DNA of 38,036 nucleotides from contig NZ_JADEUG010000034.1 in NCBI RefSeq assembly GCF_015163665.1, positions 1 through 38,036 on the forward strand, given 5' to 3'. Source of the stretch: Xenorhabdus sp. BG5 (GTDB lineage: Bacteria; Pseudomonadota; Gammaproteobacteria; Enterobacterales; Enterobacteriaceae). Made by a program: the position numbers and the translations under genes. This document shows, piece after piece, positions 15,934 to 25,510 of this stretch; the stretch's first letter is position 1; each line of letters begins with the position of its first letter. Below the pieces are notes generated by a model, which was not told where the DNA came from, made no database searches, and worked only from the letters and a program-made list of their open reading frames with translations.

Positions 15934-15957
15934 CCAATCTGCTAATTGGCAGATTGG
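15934..15957 (+). promoter_or_regulatory. Leader hairpin upstream of yfbS
   Basis: CCAATCTGC (15934-15942) and GCAGATTGG (15949-15957) form a perfect 9-bp stem with a six-base loop, 46 bases before the yfbS start. No U-tract follows, so it is not a standard terminator. It may be a message-stability or translational element. Confidence 0.5.
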
Positions 15958-16003
15958 TCGTGCGGATAGTCATATTTGAAAGGTATCGTTGATAGAGGCC
16001 AAA

Positions 16004-17833
16004 TTGAGTAGCGAACTGTTGTGGGTATTAACCCTGCTATTGATAGCCATTGTGCTTTTCACCACCAATAAAGTCAGAATGGATGTTGTGGCTTTATTGC
16101 TGATCATCGCATTTGTCTTGAGTGGCACACTGACGTTAAGTGAAGCCACTGTCGGTTTTAGTGATCCCAATGTGTTGCTGATTGCCGCCCTATTTGTCAT
16201 TGGCGAAGGGCTGGTGAGAACTGGGGTTGCTTATCAGATGGGAGACTGGTTGGTCCGTGTCGCGGGTAACAATGAAACCAAGATGTTGGTTTGGTTGATG
16301 TTATCCGTTGCCGGATTGGGGGCGTTCATGAGTTCTACGGGAGTCGTGGCAATATTTATACCTGTTGTCCTGAGCGTGGCCGCCAGAATGAAAACCTCTC
16401 CGGGGCGATTGATGATGCCATTGGGATTTGCCGGGTTGATCAGTGGCATGATGACTTTGGTAGCAACGCCACCCAATATGGTCGTCAATAGTGAGCTGGT
16501 GCGCGAAGGCCTGCGGGGTTTTGATTTCTTCTCCATTACACCGATCGGCATATTAGTGTTGGTGGCTGGCGTAATTTACATGCTCGTTGCTCGTCGCTGG
16601 CTAGGGGGAATAACCCATCAGACAGCGGACGAGCGTTATCATCGAACATTTCGTGGTTTGATACGTGATTATAAATTGTCGGGCCGTGCTCGCCGTCTGA
16701 CTATCCGTCCAGGTTCACCTCTGGTTGGACACACATTGGATGAATTAGGGCTGCGCGCCCGTTATGGCGCCAATGTCATTGGTATTGAGCGTTGGCGTAA
16801 ATTCCGTCGAGTGATGGTGGCTGCCACGGGGGATATGGAATTGCAGAGACAGGATGTCTTGCTGGTAGATATGTCGGATAGTGATATTGATTTGCGGGAG
16901 TTTTGCCGTGAGCAGCAGCTAGAACCGATGGTATTGCGTGGGGAATATTTTTCCGAGCACTCGCGTAATGTGGGTATGGCTGAGGTTTCAGTGCTCCCTG
17001 AATCCGAACTTTTGGGGCAATCATTGCGTGATATGAAATTTCGTACACGCTATGGTCTCAATGTTGTGGGGATACGTCGCGGGGGGAAAGCGTTAGAAGG
17101 GAAGTTAGTGGATGAACCTTTGTTGCTTGGTGATACCCTGCTGTTGATTGGCGATTGGAAATTGATCCACGCGTTAAAAACAAAAACGCCTGATTTTATT
17201 GTACTAAATCTGCCTGTTGAGGTGGAAAGTGCGGCTCCTGCTGCCTCACAAGCTCCTCATGCCTTATTCTGCCTTGCCCTGATGGTTGCTATGATGTTGA
17301 CCAATGAAATTCCCAATTTTATTGCTGCGTTAATCGCCTGCCTGTTAATGGGGAAGTTCCGCTGTATTGATATGGAAAGTGCTTATCGTTCCATTCATTG
17401 GCCGAGCATTATTTTGATTGTGGGCATGATGCCTTTTGCGCTGGCATTGCAGAAGACGGGAGGTATTGATCTCATAGTTCGGGGATTGATGGATATCGCA
17501 GGTAATATGGGGCCACGGGTGATGTTGGTGTGCCTGTTTGTACTTTGTGCCATGATAGGATTGTTTATTTCCAACACGGCGACGGCTGTGCTAATGGCCC
17601 CGATTGCGATTGCGGCAGCGAATGAGATGGCTGTTTCTCCTTTGCCCTTTGCGATGATTATTGGTGTGGCGGCTTCGGCAGCATTTATGACACCGGTTTC
17701 ATCTCCCGTTAATACATTGGTACTGGGGCCAGGGGGATATCGGTTTGCCGATTTCGTGAAATTGGGCGTGCCTTTTACGTTAATTGTGATGGGGATTAGT
17801 GTCGCGGTGATCCCAATACTTTTTCCATTCTAA
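16004..17833 (+). CDS. yfbS: SLC13/CitT-type transporter with two TrkA-C domains (YfbS)
   Basis: This inner-membrane protein of 609 aa has the ArsB/DASS-like transporter architecture: membrane segments over about 1-200 and 405-609, flanking a soluble middle with two TrkA-C (RCK-C) domains, each starting near Arg-Pro-Gly-Ser-Pro or Leu-Pro-Glu-Ser-Glu and containing Arg-Tyr-Gly-x-Asn-Val. Hairpin signatures are Ser-Ser-Thr-Gly-Val-Val-Ala, [10 protein letters not shown], Ser-Asn-Thr-Ala-Thr-Ala-Val and Pro-Val-Ser-Ser-Pro-Val-Asn-Thr. Substrate is unknown; the superfamily moves dicarboxylates, sulfate or similar anions with Na+. I place the start at TTG 16004, five bases after GAGG at 15995-15998, because Ser-Ser-Glu-Leu-Leu-Trp-Val-Leu then aligns with the family N-terminus. 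TTG 15989 with AAAGG upstream is the alternative. Confidence 0.93.
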   Translation: MSSELLWVLTLLLIAIVLFTTNKVRMDVVALLLIIAFVLSGTLTLSEATVGFSDPNVLLIAALFVIGEGLVRTGVAYQMGDWLVRVAGNNETKMLVWLMLSVAGLGAFMSSTGVVAIFIPVVLSVAARMKTSPGRLMMPLGFAGLISGMMTLVATPPNMVVNSELVREGLRGFDFFSITPIGILVLVAGVIYMLVARRWLGGITHQTADERYHRTFRGLIRDYKLSGRARRLTIRPGSPLVGHTLDELGLRARYGANVIGIERWRKFRRVMVAATGDMELQRQDVLLVDMSDSDIDLREFCREQQLEPMVLRGEYFSEHSRNVGMAEVSVLPESELLGQSLRDMKFRTRYGLNVVGIRRGGKALEGKLVDEPLLLGDTLLLIGDWKLIHALKTKTPDFIVLNLPVEVESAAPAASQAPHALFCLALMVAMMLTNEIPNFIAALIACLLMGKFRCIDMESAYRSIHWPSIILIVGMMPFALALQKTGGIDLIVRGLMDIAGNMGPRVMLVCLFVLCAMIGLFISNTATAVLMAPIAIAAANEMAVSPLPFAMIIGVAASAAFMTPVSSPVNTLVLGPGGYRFADFVKLGVPFTLIVMGISVAVIPILFPF

Positions 17834-17845
17834 TGTTTTTATCGG

Positions 17846-17870
17846 GCAGCTCCGCATGGCAGGGAGCTGC
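17846..17870 (+). terminator. Hairpin after yfbS
   Basis: GCAGCTCC (17846-17853) pairs with GGAGCTGC (17863-17870) across a nine-base loop, 13 bases beyond the yfbS stop and between convergent yfbS and yfbR. The U-tract is poor (GTTATGATT), so termination strength is uncertain. Confidence 0.45.
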
Positions 17871-17950
17871 GTTATGATTATAGTTTAATATTGTTGGATG
17901 ATTTTATAAGTAACAATTATAACTCTAAATGATTATATCTGGATAATGAT

Positions 17951-18532
17951 CTATAAGCTGATTTCATCAAGGGAGAGGCTGAAACTCGGTACAAACACAT
18001 CCATAAAATAATCCATTTCTTCACTGCGACGTTCTGCCAGTGTCTTATCCAATCGTTTTTTGGCTTGATTGAACTCAGTATTGCCTGCTGAGTGTTCCTC
18101 CAGGCATTTCAAGTAAGCGCATAATGCATCAGCTTGCTTGATAATATGGATTTCTTCTTCACTATGGTGATGCTCATCCAGGATGGTACGAAAATCATCC
18201 TGTAATTCAGTCGGCAACATATCCAATAATTTTTGTTGGGCTATTTTTTCTATTTTCTTATATTCATGGGCAATTTGGGGATTGTAGTACTTAATTGGCG
18301 TTGGCAAATCACCGGTGATGACTTCGCTGGCATCGTGATACATCGCCAGCAGGGCGATCCGTTCAGGATTGACATTGCCGTTGAATTTACGGTTTTTGAT
18401 TATTGCCAAAGCGTGTGCGACAAAAGCAACCTGTAAACTGTGCTCTGAAACATTTTCTGTACGCACATTTCGCATAAGAGGCCAACGGCTAATTAATTTT
18501 AGGCGGGATAATTGGGCGAAAAAATGACTCAT
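17951..18532 (-). CDS. yfbR: 5'-deoxynucleotidase YfbR
   Basis: This HD-domain phosphohydrolase of 193 aa dephosphorylates deoxyribonucleoside 5'-monophosphates in the cytoplasm (nucleotide pool control). Metal ligands fit the family: His31 (Ser-Glu-His-Ser-Leu-Gln), His66-Asp67 (Met-Tyr-His-Asp-Ala-Ser-Glu) and Asp135 (Lys-Gln-Ala-Asp-Ala-Leu). [11 protein letters not shown] near 16-26 and Gly-Asp-Leu-Pro-Thr-Pro are the substrate-site blocks. The start at 18532 (Met-Ser-His-Phe-Phe) is supported by GAGG five bases upstream; an earlier TTG at 18565 would add eleven unconserved residues. It faces yfbS convergently. Alongside alaA and lrhA it keeps the E. coli order. Confidence 0.96.
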   Translation of the reverse strand: MSHFFAQLSRLKLISRWPLMRNVRTENVSEHSLQVAFVAHALAIIKNRKFNGNVNPERIALLAMYHDASEVITGDLPTPIKYYNPQIAHEYKKIEKIAQQKLLDMLPTELQDDFRTILDEHHHSEEEIHIIKQADALCAYLKCLEEHSAGNTEFNQAKKRLDKTLAERRSEEMDYFMDVFVPSFSLSLDEISL

Positions 18533-18704
18533 AATTTCCTCTTGTAGCCGATTAATTTGTAGCAAAATTGTAGCGGAATAATATGATTAATTGTGAGCGG
18601 AGTATCGATAACTTGAAAAACGATGGGAATATTCACGCACGGAAAATTCGTTTATGGAAAAATAGCGGTAAGTAAGAAATAAGTATTTATCTCAGCGAAG
18701 AGTC

Positions 18705-18734
18705 ATCCCATTAATTTGTTAATATTAATGGGAT
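18705..18734. terminator. Perfect inverted repeat downstream of alaA
   Basis: ATCCCATTAAT (18705-18715) and ATTAATGGGAT (18724-18734) form an 11-bp stem with an eight-base loop, 25 bases past the alaA stop (minus strand). There is no U-run on the minus strand, so it may be a 3'-end stabilising stem or a weak terminator before yfbR. Confidence 0.45.
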
Positions 18735-18758
18735 TGGCTTTAATGATAAAGATTATGG

Positions 18759-19973
18759 TTATTGGCGATAGTTACCAATGAATCGGGCAAATTTGTCAAT
18801 TGCCATTTGTAAGTCAGTGACATGCGGCAGTGTAACAATGCGGAAATGGTCAGGATCTGGCCAGTTAAATGCGGTGCCTTGAACCAGTAAGACTTTTTCC
18901 TGTAGTAAGAGATCGAGTACCATTTTTTGGTCATCATAAATATTGAAACGTTTGGTGTCTATTTTCGGGAACATATAGAGAGCACCCATAGGTTTCACAC
19001 AGGAAATCCCAGGGATCTGGTTAATCAGTTCCCATGCACGGTTGCGTTGTTCATAGAGCCTGCCACCGGGGAAAATAAATTCACTGATGCTTTGATAACC
19101 ACCTAATGCTGTTTGGATTGCGTGTTGCATTGGCACATTGGCACAAAGGCGCATTGATGCCAGCATTTCTAATCCTTCAATATAATCCCTGGCCTGCTTT
19201 TTAGGGCCGTTCAGGACCATCCAGCCTTGACGGAAACCGGCAACGCGATAGGTTTTGGACAGACCATTAAAAGTCACAGTAAAGAGATCAGGCGCGAGTG
19301 CTGCAATGGAGTGATGCTGGGCATCATCGTACAGGATTTTGTCGTAAATCTCGTCAGCAAAGATAATCAGATTATGCTGGCGAGCGATTTCTACTATTTC
19401 CAGCAACAACTCTTTGCTATATACCGCGCCGGTTGGGTTATTCGGGTTAATAATAACGATACCACGGGTACGTGGGGTAATTTTACGGCGTATATCGTCT
19501 AAGTCAGGAAACCAGCCCTGTTGCTCATCACAGAGATAGTGGACGGCATTGCCGCTGGAAAGTGATACTGCCGCAGTCCAAAGAGGGTAGTCAGGCGCAG
19601 GAACCAACATTTCATCCCCGGTATTCAACAGGGCCTGCATGGATTGAACGATAAGTTCAGAAACACCATTACCAATAAAGATATCTTCAACGGTAACATC
19701 CAGCATATTTCTGGCTTGATAATGCTGCATGATGGCCTTACGCGCTGAATACAACCCTTTTGAATCAGAGTAACCCTGGGCGGTTGGCAGATTACGGATA
19801 ACATCGACTAAAATTTCATCAGGCGCTTCAAATCCGAATGGTGCTGGATTACCAATGTTTAATTTCAGTACCTTATTACCTTCTTCTTCGAGCCGCTTAG
19901 CTTCTTTGAGGGTATTCCCTCGAATGTCATAGCAGACATTATCTAATTTACTGGATTTATTAATGGAAAACAT
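18759..19973 (-). CDS. alaA: Glutamate-pyruvate aminotransferase AlaA
   Basis: This class I/II PLP aminotransferase of 404 aa makes L-alanine from pyruvate and glutamate and is a main alanine-synthesis enzyme. Visible are Asn-Ile-Gly-Asn-Pro-Ala-Pro-Phe-Gly near 39-47, Gly-Asn-Gly-Val-Ser-Glu at 101-106 for cofactor phosphate, Asn-Pro-Asn-Asn-Pro-Thr-Gly at 176-182, Ala-Asp-Glu-Ile-Tyr at 206-210, and the Schiff-base Lys240 in Asn-Gly-Leu-Ser-Lys-Thr-Tyr-Arg. The length equals the E. coli protein to within one residue. It diverges from lrhA across about 800 bases. Nearby yfbR is on the same strand but 226 bases further on, so it is probably transcribed separately. Confidence 0.97.
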   Translation of the reverse strand: MFSINKSSKLDNVCYDIRGNTLKEAKRLEEEGNKVLKLNIGNPAPFGFEAPDEILVDVIRNLPTAQGYSDSKGLYSARKAIMQHYQARNMLDVTVEDIFIGNGVSELIVQSMQALLNTGDEMLVPAPDYPLWTAAVSLSSGNAVHYLCDEQQGWFPDLDDIRRKITPRTRGIVIINPNNPTGAVYSKELLLEIVEIARQHNLIIFADEIYDKILYDDAQHHSIAALAPDLFTVTFNGLSKTYRVAGFRQGWMVLNGPKKQARDYIEGLEMLASMRLCANVPMQHAIQTALGGYQSISEFIFPGGRLYEQRNRAWELINQIPGISCVKPMGALYMFPKIDTKRFNIYDDQKMVLDLLLQEKVLLVQGTAFNWPDPDHFRIVTLPHVTDLQMAIDKFARFIGNYRQ

Positions 19974-20776
19974 AGGGTGCCTTGACCTCTTTGGCGAAAT
20001 GGATACTACCCGGCATAAAAAGTGTGATGATCAATGTACTCTTCTCAGTCTGTATTTTGAAGAGGCTTTGATATCTTTGGTTAAAATGGTTGTTTTAAGA
20101 ATAAATGAATAAGTTTGCTCTCTGAATTATTGTCTTTTATTGGTGTTTTATTTCAACTATGTGTGTTAAATTGTCATTAAATTTTGCATAATGACGGGTT
20201 TTTAGTTGGCAGGAGAGACAGGATATGACATTTTGACGAGGTTTTTGGCTTCATTTGTCGTTTTTTTCAGGGATCCCCAATTGTCAATAAAAGTAAGAAG
20301 ATTTGTATAATGTATTCTTATAATTTATCTTTACTGACCTAAAGTTAATTTAGGTTTTTATCACAGGATACTTTGACAAATTTTTTGAGTTTTTACCCAT
20401 AGCATCTTTGGGACTATTCAATGAAAATGTTAATTTATTAAAAATACTAATACTATCTGATAATGTTAAGTGTTCCTAATTCAGATTACGTTATTCTTTG
20501 AAGCAAGTCAGAAAAAGGATATTTGTACTGGAAATTCGTGATTATGTGATGTAAATAGGGTTTTATCTTTGGCTTATTTTGGGATTGCATAAATTTTGTT
20601 AAGAAAGGAGAAAATAAAACCCATGATGATTTAAATAGTAAAAAAATGCAGTAAACCTTTGCCCTATTTAATAGAGTAGAGTAATGTCACAATCGGTATT
20701 ATTTTATTTGATACTGCTGAAGTAAAAACACCAGGTTAGTTAGTAATTAAAATCAAAAAAAAGTGATGAATAAACA
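19974..20776. other. Long divergent intergenic region alaA/lrhA
   Basis: About 800 AT-rich bases contain no ORF that looks coding on either strand. The region should hold the alaA promoter on the minus strand and the lrhA promoter with a long leader on the plus strand; lrhA has a long untranslated leader and is autoregulated in E. coli. I could not pick a promoter with confidence. Several TGTTAA/TTGTTAAG strings occur (for example near 20594-20602) but without a perfect palindrome. Confidence 0.5.
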
Positions 20777-21769
20777 ATGATAAATGCAAATCGTCAGATA
20801 ATAAACCTCGATCTCGATCTGCTAAGAACTTTTGTTGCTGTTGCTGACTTAAATACTTTTGCAGCAGCAGCGGCAGCTGTTTCTAGAACGCAGTCAGCTG
20901 TGAGTCAGCAAATGCAGCGGTTGGAACATCTCGTGGGGAGAGAGTTGTTTGCTCGTCACGGCCGCAATAAGCTTCTGACCGAACATGGTCTTCAACTTCT
21001 TGGTTACGCACGCCAAATTCTGCGTGCCAATGACGATGCAACCGCATCATTAACCTACAATGATGCAGACGGTGAATTGAGAATAGGTGTATCAGATGAC
21101 GCTGTTGATACACTGCTTCCTTTCTTATTGAACCGTATTGCCTCTGTCTATCCACGTGTGGCTGTTGATGTGCGCATTAAGCGTGCTCAATTTATCGAAA
21201 GCATGTTGGATAACCATGAGATTGATTTGGCAGTAACCACAGCAAAAATCAACCACCATCCTAAAACGCTCTTACGTTCTTCGCCTGTTTTATGGCACTG
21301 TGCACCAGATTTCCAATTGCAGACAAACGAACCTGTACCGTTGGTTGTGATGGATGAAACTAATCCTTTCCGCCAGATCGCTCAGGAAACGCTGGATATG
21401 GCAGGCATTTCATGGCGTATTGCGTATGAAGCTGCTTCCTTGTCTGCTGTTCGCGCGGCTGTGAATGCAGAAGTCGGTATTACTGCTCGCCCTCTGGAAA
21501 TGCAGAATGCGGACCTAAGAATTTTAGGTGAAATTGAAGGATTACCACGTCTGCCGGAAATCCAATTCTTCTTATATCGTAATAGTAACGAACAGAACGA
21601 ATCTGTTTTGACTGTTTTTGATGCAATAGAAAATAAGAAAACACCTTATACCGTAACAGCTGTTGAATCCGATGAATCCGATGAAATGGATGAATCTATC
21701 GATACTATTGAACCCATCAAATCAACTGAAACAGTTGATGAAAACTCCGCTGAAAATATAGACGAATAA
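20777..21769 (+). CDS. lrhA: LysR-type global regulator LrhA (HexA)
   Basis: This DNA-binding regulator of 330 aa has an N-terminal winged helix-turn-helix (about 12-70: Leu-Asp-Leu-Leu-Arg-Thr-Phe-Val, then Ser-Ala-Val-Ser-Gln-Gln-Met-Gln-Arg-Leu-Glu) and a LysR substrate-binding domain over about 98-285. The HTH includes a run of six Ala at 29-34. In E. coli LrhA represses flhDC motility and affects RpoS; in Photorhabdus and Xenorhabdus the orthologue (HexA/LrhA) controls symbiosis factors, secondary metabolites, lipase or motility. The tail from about 297 is strongly acidic (15 Asp/Glu in the last 34 residues), partly encoded by 9-bp repeats of GAATCCGAT at 21665-21691, and makes the protein longer than the 312-residue E. 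coli form. A perfect 16-bp hairpin follows. The start fits the conserved Ile-Ile-Asn-Leu-Asp-Leu-Asp-Leu-Leu, though the RBS is weak. Confidence 0.95.
   Translation: MINANRQIINLDLDLLRTFVAVADLNTFAAAAAAVSRTQSAVSQQMQRLEHLVGRELFARHGRNKLLTEHGLQLLGYARQILRANDDATASLTYNDADGELRIGVSDDAVDTLLPFLLNRIASVYPRVAVDVRIKRAQFIESMLDNHEIDLAVTTAKINHHPKTLLRSSPVLWHCAPDFQLQTNEPVPLVVMDETNPFRQIAQETLDMAGISWRIAYEAASLSAVRAAVNAEVGITARPLEMQNADLRILGEIEGLPRLPEIQFFLYRNSNEQNESVLTVFDAIENKKTPYTVTAVESDESDEMDESIDTIEPIKSTETVDENSAENIDE
21665..21691 (+). repeat. 9-bp tandem repeats coding the acidic tail of LrhA
   Basis: GAATCCGAT at 21665-21673 and 21674-21682, then a degenerate copy GAAATGGAT at 21683-21691, encode Glu-Ser-Asp, Glu-Ser-Asp and Glu-Met-Asp. 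The unit stays in frame, so copy number can vary without disrupting the protein. Confidence 0.8.
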
Positions 21770-21785
21770 GTATTATGTGTTTTAT

Positions 21786-21824
21786 AGGCTAATATTTCCA
21801 TTTTATTTATGGAAATATTAGCCT
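21786..21824 (+). terminator. Perfect 16-bp hairpin after lrhA
   Basis: AGGCTAATATTTCCAT (21786-21801) and ATGGAAATATTAGCCT (21809-21824) are exact complements around a seven-base loop, 17 bases after the lrhA stop. A U-tract is missing (GTTGCC follows). It probably terminates or protects the lrhA message, and would form equally well on the opposite strand. Confidence 0.6.
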
Positions 21825-22478
21825 GTTGCCAATTACTTATTAATAATCCTCCTAAGTTTTCATTTCCATTTCTGATATTTCTAACAAGAAATATACCCTA
21901 TTAATTTTCCTATACCTTTCGAATTTTAGTTAAGAGAATGTTGTTTTGTTAACAAATTTCATTTTCCTAACTTGATAAAATAAAACCATTTTCAGAAATA
22001 GCTCGCTTATCACACTTTAATCGTTCTTTTTAGAAACGATTTATTAATCATTGAATAAATTACATTCAAGTGTTGAATATTTTTCAATGAAACTGTGCAC
22101 TTGATCATAAAAATACCCCAGGCAGTACAGTGGAAAGACAGGTTTTTCCTGCGATAATGGTGTAGTAAAGTCGAGTTATCGGTTAGACTAGTTATGTTAG
22201 GAAGATGTTTTTTTGTACGACTGACACGTTTTAGCGGTATGTCGGCACAATCCGTTAACTAATGGTTTGTGGTTTGTAAATAAATATGTAAGTGCTTTTG
22301 CCGCTATGGCAAATTTTGTTGAGAGGAATAAAAACCAAGACGATTCAAGCTATAAGATACATTGATTAGCGTTGTTTCAGATTTGGTTGTTATCCCTTCC
22401 CATGAATCGATGTGGTGCAACACTGCCGGCAAAAAGAGCAGACACCTTGACACCACTTTTGATGAGTAAGCAACGAGT
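21825..22478 (+). promoter_or_regulatory. nuo operon upstream region and leader
   Basis: About 650 bases without a gene separate the lrhA hairpin from nuoA. The palindrome TTTGTTAACAAA lies at 21945-21956. A candidate extended -10 (TG, one base, GATAAT at 22153-22158) lacks a good -35 and would give a leader of about 315 bases. In E. coli nuo is driven from a distant promoter with ArcA, NarL, IHF and Fis input, and the layout here fits that, but none of these sites can be proved by eye. Confidence 0.45.
21945..21956. promoter_or_regulatory. 12-bp palindrome TTTGTTAACAAA upstream of nuoA
   Basis: Exact copy of the palindrome at 14392-14403 upstream of ackA. It lies 522 bases before nuoA and about 200 bases upstream of the candidate -10 at 22153. 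The half sites resemble ArcA-type TGTTA cores. Regulatory meaning is inferred. Confidence 0.4.
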
Positions 22479-22943
22479 ATGTCTACATCCACTGGAATTT
22501 TAGCCCATCACTGGGCATTCGCGATTTTTCTAATAGGTGCTCTTGGTTTGTGCGCATTCATGTTACTGGGTGGGTACTTCATGGGGGGCAGGGCGAAAGC
22601 CAGGGCAAAACACATCCCTTATGAATCAGGTATCGATTCTGTCGGCAGTGCACGTTTGCGTCTGTCGGCGAAGTTTTATCTGGTTGCCATGTTCTTTGTT
22701 ATCTTCGACATTGAAGTCCTTTACCTGTATGCATGGGCCGTCTCAATCAAAGAGAGCGGTTGGCTAGGCTTTGCCGAAGCAAGCATTTTCATTTTGGTGT
22801 TATTGGCAGGTTTGGTTTACCTGGCGCGTATTGGGGCGTTGGATTGGACACCAGCACGTTCAAAACGTCAGGTCAGTAAACCAAGTGCTGATACTTATAT
22901 CAACACGACTGGCAATCATACCAACAACAGTCACATGCAGTAA
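22479..22943 (+). CDS. nuoA: NADH-quinone oxidoreductase subunit A
   Basis: This 154-aa membrane-arm subunit of complex I has three predicted transmembrane helices: around 12-35, then after [11 protein letters not shown] with Val-Ile-Phe-Asp-Ile-Glu, and a third ending Arg-Ile-Gly-Ala-Leu-Asp-Trp. The loop [10 protein letters not shown] is the conserved NuoA/ND3 segment at the interface with the peripheral arm. The C-terminal tail is polar and slightly longer than in E. coli. It is the first gene of the operon, with nuoB 15 bases later. Confidence 0.97.
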   Translation: MSTSTGILAHHWAFAIFLIGALGLCAFMLLGGYFMGGRAKARAKHIPYESGIDSVGSARLRLSAKFYLVAMFFVIFDIEVLYLYAWAVSIKESGWLGFAEASIFILVLLAGLVYLARIGALDWTPARSKRQVSKPSADTYINTTGNHTNNSHMQ

Positions 22944-22958
22944 TAGCGAGGCATAAAG

Positions 22959-23633
22959 ATGGATTATACGCTCACCCGCATAGATCCGAACGGTGAGAAT
23001 GACCGTTATCCCCTGCAAAAACAGGAAACTGTTAGCGACCCCTTGGAGCAACATGTTCACCGAAGTGTCTATATGGGGAAACTGGAACATGCTCTGCATA
23101 ATATGGTGAATTGGGGGAGGAAAAATTCCCTGTGGCCCTATAACTTCGGGCTTTCTTGCTGCTACGTGGAAATGGTGACGTCCTTTACCGCTGTCCACGA
23201 TGTTGCACGTTTTGGTGCAGAAGTATTGCGAGCATCTCCCCGTCAGGCTGATTTCATGGTGATTTCTGGAACCTGTTTCGTCAAAATGGCACCTGTCATT
23301 CAACGCCTGTACGACCAATTACTGGAACCGAAATGGGTTATCTCAATGGGAGCCTGTGCAAACTCCGGGGGTATGTACGACATTTACTCCGTCGTTCAAG
23401 GGGTTGATAAGTTTATCCCTGTCGATGTTTATATTCCTGGCTGTCCTCCTCGCCCAGAAGCCTATATGCAGGCTCTGCTGCTGTTGCAAGAGTCTATAGG
23501 CAAAGAACGACGCCCACTGTCATGGGTGGTTGGCGATCAGGGGGTTTACCGCGCCAATATGCAATCAGAAAGAGAAAGGAAACGCGGTGAACGTATTGCA
23601 GTGAAAAATCTGCGTACTCCAGACGAAATTTAA
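22959..23633 (+). CDS. nuoB: NADH-quinone oxidoreductase subunit B (N2 cluster)
   Basis: This 224-aa peripheral-arm subunit holds the terminal [4Fe-4S] cluster N2 that reduces quinone. Ligands are the unusual tandem Cys67-Cys68 (Gly-Leu-Ser-Cys-Cys-Tyr), Cys133 (Met-Gly-Ala-Cys-Ala) and Cys162 (Pro-Gly-Cys-Pro-Pro). Against the E. coli protein as I remember it, there are four extra residues before Asn-Met-Val-Asn-Trp-Gly (about 42-48), which shifts all the cysteines by four. The remainder is nearly unchanged. It is followed by a 75-base gap before nuoCD. Confidence 0.98.
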   Translation: MDYTLTRIDPNGENDRYPLQKQETVSDPLEQHVHRSVYMGKLEHALHNMVNWGRKNSLWPYNFGLSCCYVEMVTSFTAVHDVARFGAEVLRASPRQADFMVISGTCFVKMAPVIQRLYDQLLEPKWVISMGACANSGGMYDIYSVVQGVDKFIPVDVYIPGCPPRPEAYMQALLLLQESIGKERRPLSWVVGDQGVYRANMQSERERKRGERIAVKNLRTPDEI

Positions 23634-23708
23634 GGCTTTTAGCCATATAGCGTAACCAGAGCAATGTGTTGCGATCACAAAAACCCTGATCAAGCGTTGT
23701 GGTGAAGA

Positions 23709-25508
23709 ATGATGACAGATCAGATAGCGCAAGAAAGCGCCCGGCTTGCTTGGGCAACACGAGATCATCTTGATGATCCTGTTGTCAGCGAGCTTAATCG
23801 TCAATTTGGCCCGGATGCCTTTACCATCCAGCCGACCCGCACGGGTATGCCAGTTGTTTGGGTCAAGCGGGAACAGTTCCTGAAGGTAATAACGTTCCTG
23901 AAAAAATTGCCCAAACCTTATGTTATGTTGTTTGACTTGCATGGTGTCGATGAGCGTCAGCGCTCTCACCGAGAAGGTTTGCCAGCGGCTGACTTTTCGG
24001 TGTTTTATCATCTCCTTTCCATCGAGCGTAACCGTGACATCATGCTGAAAGTCGCGCTCGCTGAACAAGACCTGAATATCCCTACTGTCACGTCAATTTT
24101 CCCAAATGCCAATTGGTATGAACGTGAAACGTGGGAAATGTTTGGCATCACATTTAACGGTCATCCCAATTTGCGTCGCATCTTGATGCCACCGACATGG
24201 GAAGGTCATCCGTTGCGCAAGGAATATTCTGCCCGCGCCACGGAATTTGATCCTTTCGTCTTGACTAAGCAGAAAGAAGATCTGGAAATGGAAGCGCTGA
24301 CTTTCAAACCCGAAGAGTGGGGTATGAAGCGGGGTACGGATAATGAAGATTTCATGTTCCTTAACCTCGGGCCAAACCATCCTTCTGCTCATGGCGCATT
24401 CCGCATTATTCTGCAACTTGATGGCGAAGAAATCGTCGATTGTGTTCCCGATATCGGCTATCACCATCGGGGTGCCGAAAAGATGGGGGAACGTCAGTCA
24501 TGGCACAGCTATATCCCTTATACCGATCGCATCGAATATTTGGGGGGATGTGTTAACGAAATGCCTTATGTGTTGGCGGTCGAAAAGCTGGCCGGTATTG
24601 AAGTTCCCGATCGGGTGAAAACAATTCGTGTCATGTTGTCCGAACTGTTCCGCATTAATAGTCATCTGCTTTATATCAGTACATTTATTCAGGACGTTGG
24701 TGCGATGACGCCCGTCTTCTTTGCCTTTACTGACCGACAGAAGGTTTACGATGTCGTTGAGGCGATTACGGGGTTCCGTATGCATCCGGCATGGTTCCGC
24801 ATTGGTGGTGTTGCCCATGACTTGCCGCGTGGTTGGGATAACCTCTTGCGTGAATTACTGAACTGGTTACCAAAACGTTTGAATTCCTATGTCAAAGCCG
24901 CATTGAAAAACAGTGTCCTGAAAGGGCGCTCTGTTGGGGTTGCGGCCTACAATGCCAAACAGGCTTTGGACTGGGGGGTTACCGGTGCAGGGCTGCGTGC
25001 CACTGGCGTTGGTTTTGATGTACGTAAATGGCGCCCTTATTCCGGTTATGAAAATTTCGATTTTGAAGTACCAACAGGCTACAACGGTGATTGCTATGAC
25101 CGGGTAATGCTGAAAGTGGAAGAAATCCGTCAGAGTCTGCGTATCCTTGAACAGTGCCTGAAAAATATGCCGGAAGGACCCTTCAAGGCTGATCATCCAC
25201 TGACCACTCCACCACCGAGAGAGCGAACTTTGCAGCACATCGAAACCATGATTAACCACTTCCTGCAAGTGTCATGGGGGCCGGTCATGCCTGCCAATGA
25301 ATCATTCCAGATGATCGAAGCGACTAAGGGTATCAACAGTTATTACCTGACCAGCGATGGTAGCACTATGAGCTACCGTACCCGTATCCGTACACCAAGT
25401 TTTGCTCACTTGCAGCAAATTCCATCGGTGATCCGCGGTAGTCTGGTTTCTGACCTTATCGTTTATCTGGGCAGTATCGATTTTGTTATGTCTGATGTGG
25501 ATCGCTAA
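23709..25508 (+). CDS. nuoC: NADH-quinone oxidoreductase fused subunits C/D
   Basis: This 599-aa fusion of NuoC (30-kDa, about residues 1-190) and NuoD (49-kDa, about 205-599) is the fused form found in enterobacteria. The C part shows [11 protein letters not shown], which touches the B subunit. The D part shows [10 protein letters not shown], the quinone-site His region, then Gly-Tyr-His-His-Arg-Gly-Ala-Glu-Lys and the terminal [12 protein letters not shown]. No frameshift is seen at the junction. Start codons at 23709 and 23712 are both possible. Confidence 0.97.
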   Translation: MMTDQIAQESARLAWATRDHLDDPVVSELNRQFGPDAFTIQPTRTGMPVVWVKREQFLKVITFLKKLPKPYVMLFDLHGVDERQRSHREGLPAADFSVFYHLLSIERNRDIMLKVALAEQDLNIPTVTSIFPNANWYERETWEMFGITFNGHPNLRRILMPPTWEGHPLRKEYSARATEFDPFVLTKQKEDLEMEALTFKPEEWGMKRGTDNEDFMFLNLGPNHPSAHGAFRIILQLDGEEIVDCVPDIGYHHRGAEKMGERQSWHSYIPYTDRIEYLGGCVNEMPYVLAVEKLAGIEVPDRVKTIRVMLSELFRINSHLLYISTFIQDVGAMTPVFFAFTDRQKVYDVVEAITGFRMHPAWFRIGGVAHDLPRGWDNLLRELLNWLPKRLNSYVKAALKNSVLKGRSVGVAAYNAKQALDWGVTGAGLRATGVGFDVRKWRPYSGYENFDFEVPTGYNGDCYDRVMLKVEEIRQSLRILEQCLKNMPEGPFKADHPLTTPPPRERTLQHIETMINHFLQVSWGPVMPANESFQMIEATKGINSYYLTSDGSTMSYRTRIRTPSFAHLQQIPSVIRGSLVSDLIVYLGSIDFVMSDVDR

Positions 25509-25510
25509 CG

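Noticed and set aside
23565-24068. 167-codon minus-strand frame across the nuoB end and nuoCD
   Set aside because: It is antisense to conserved complex I coding sequence and has no independent support.
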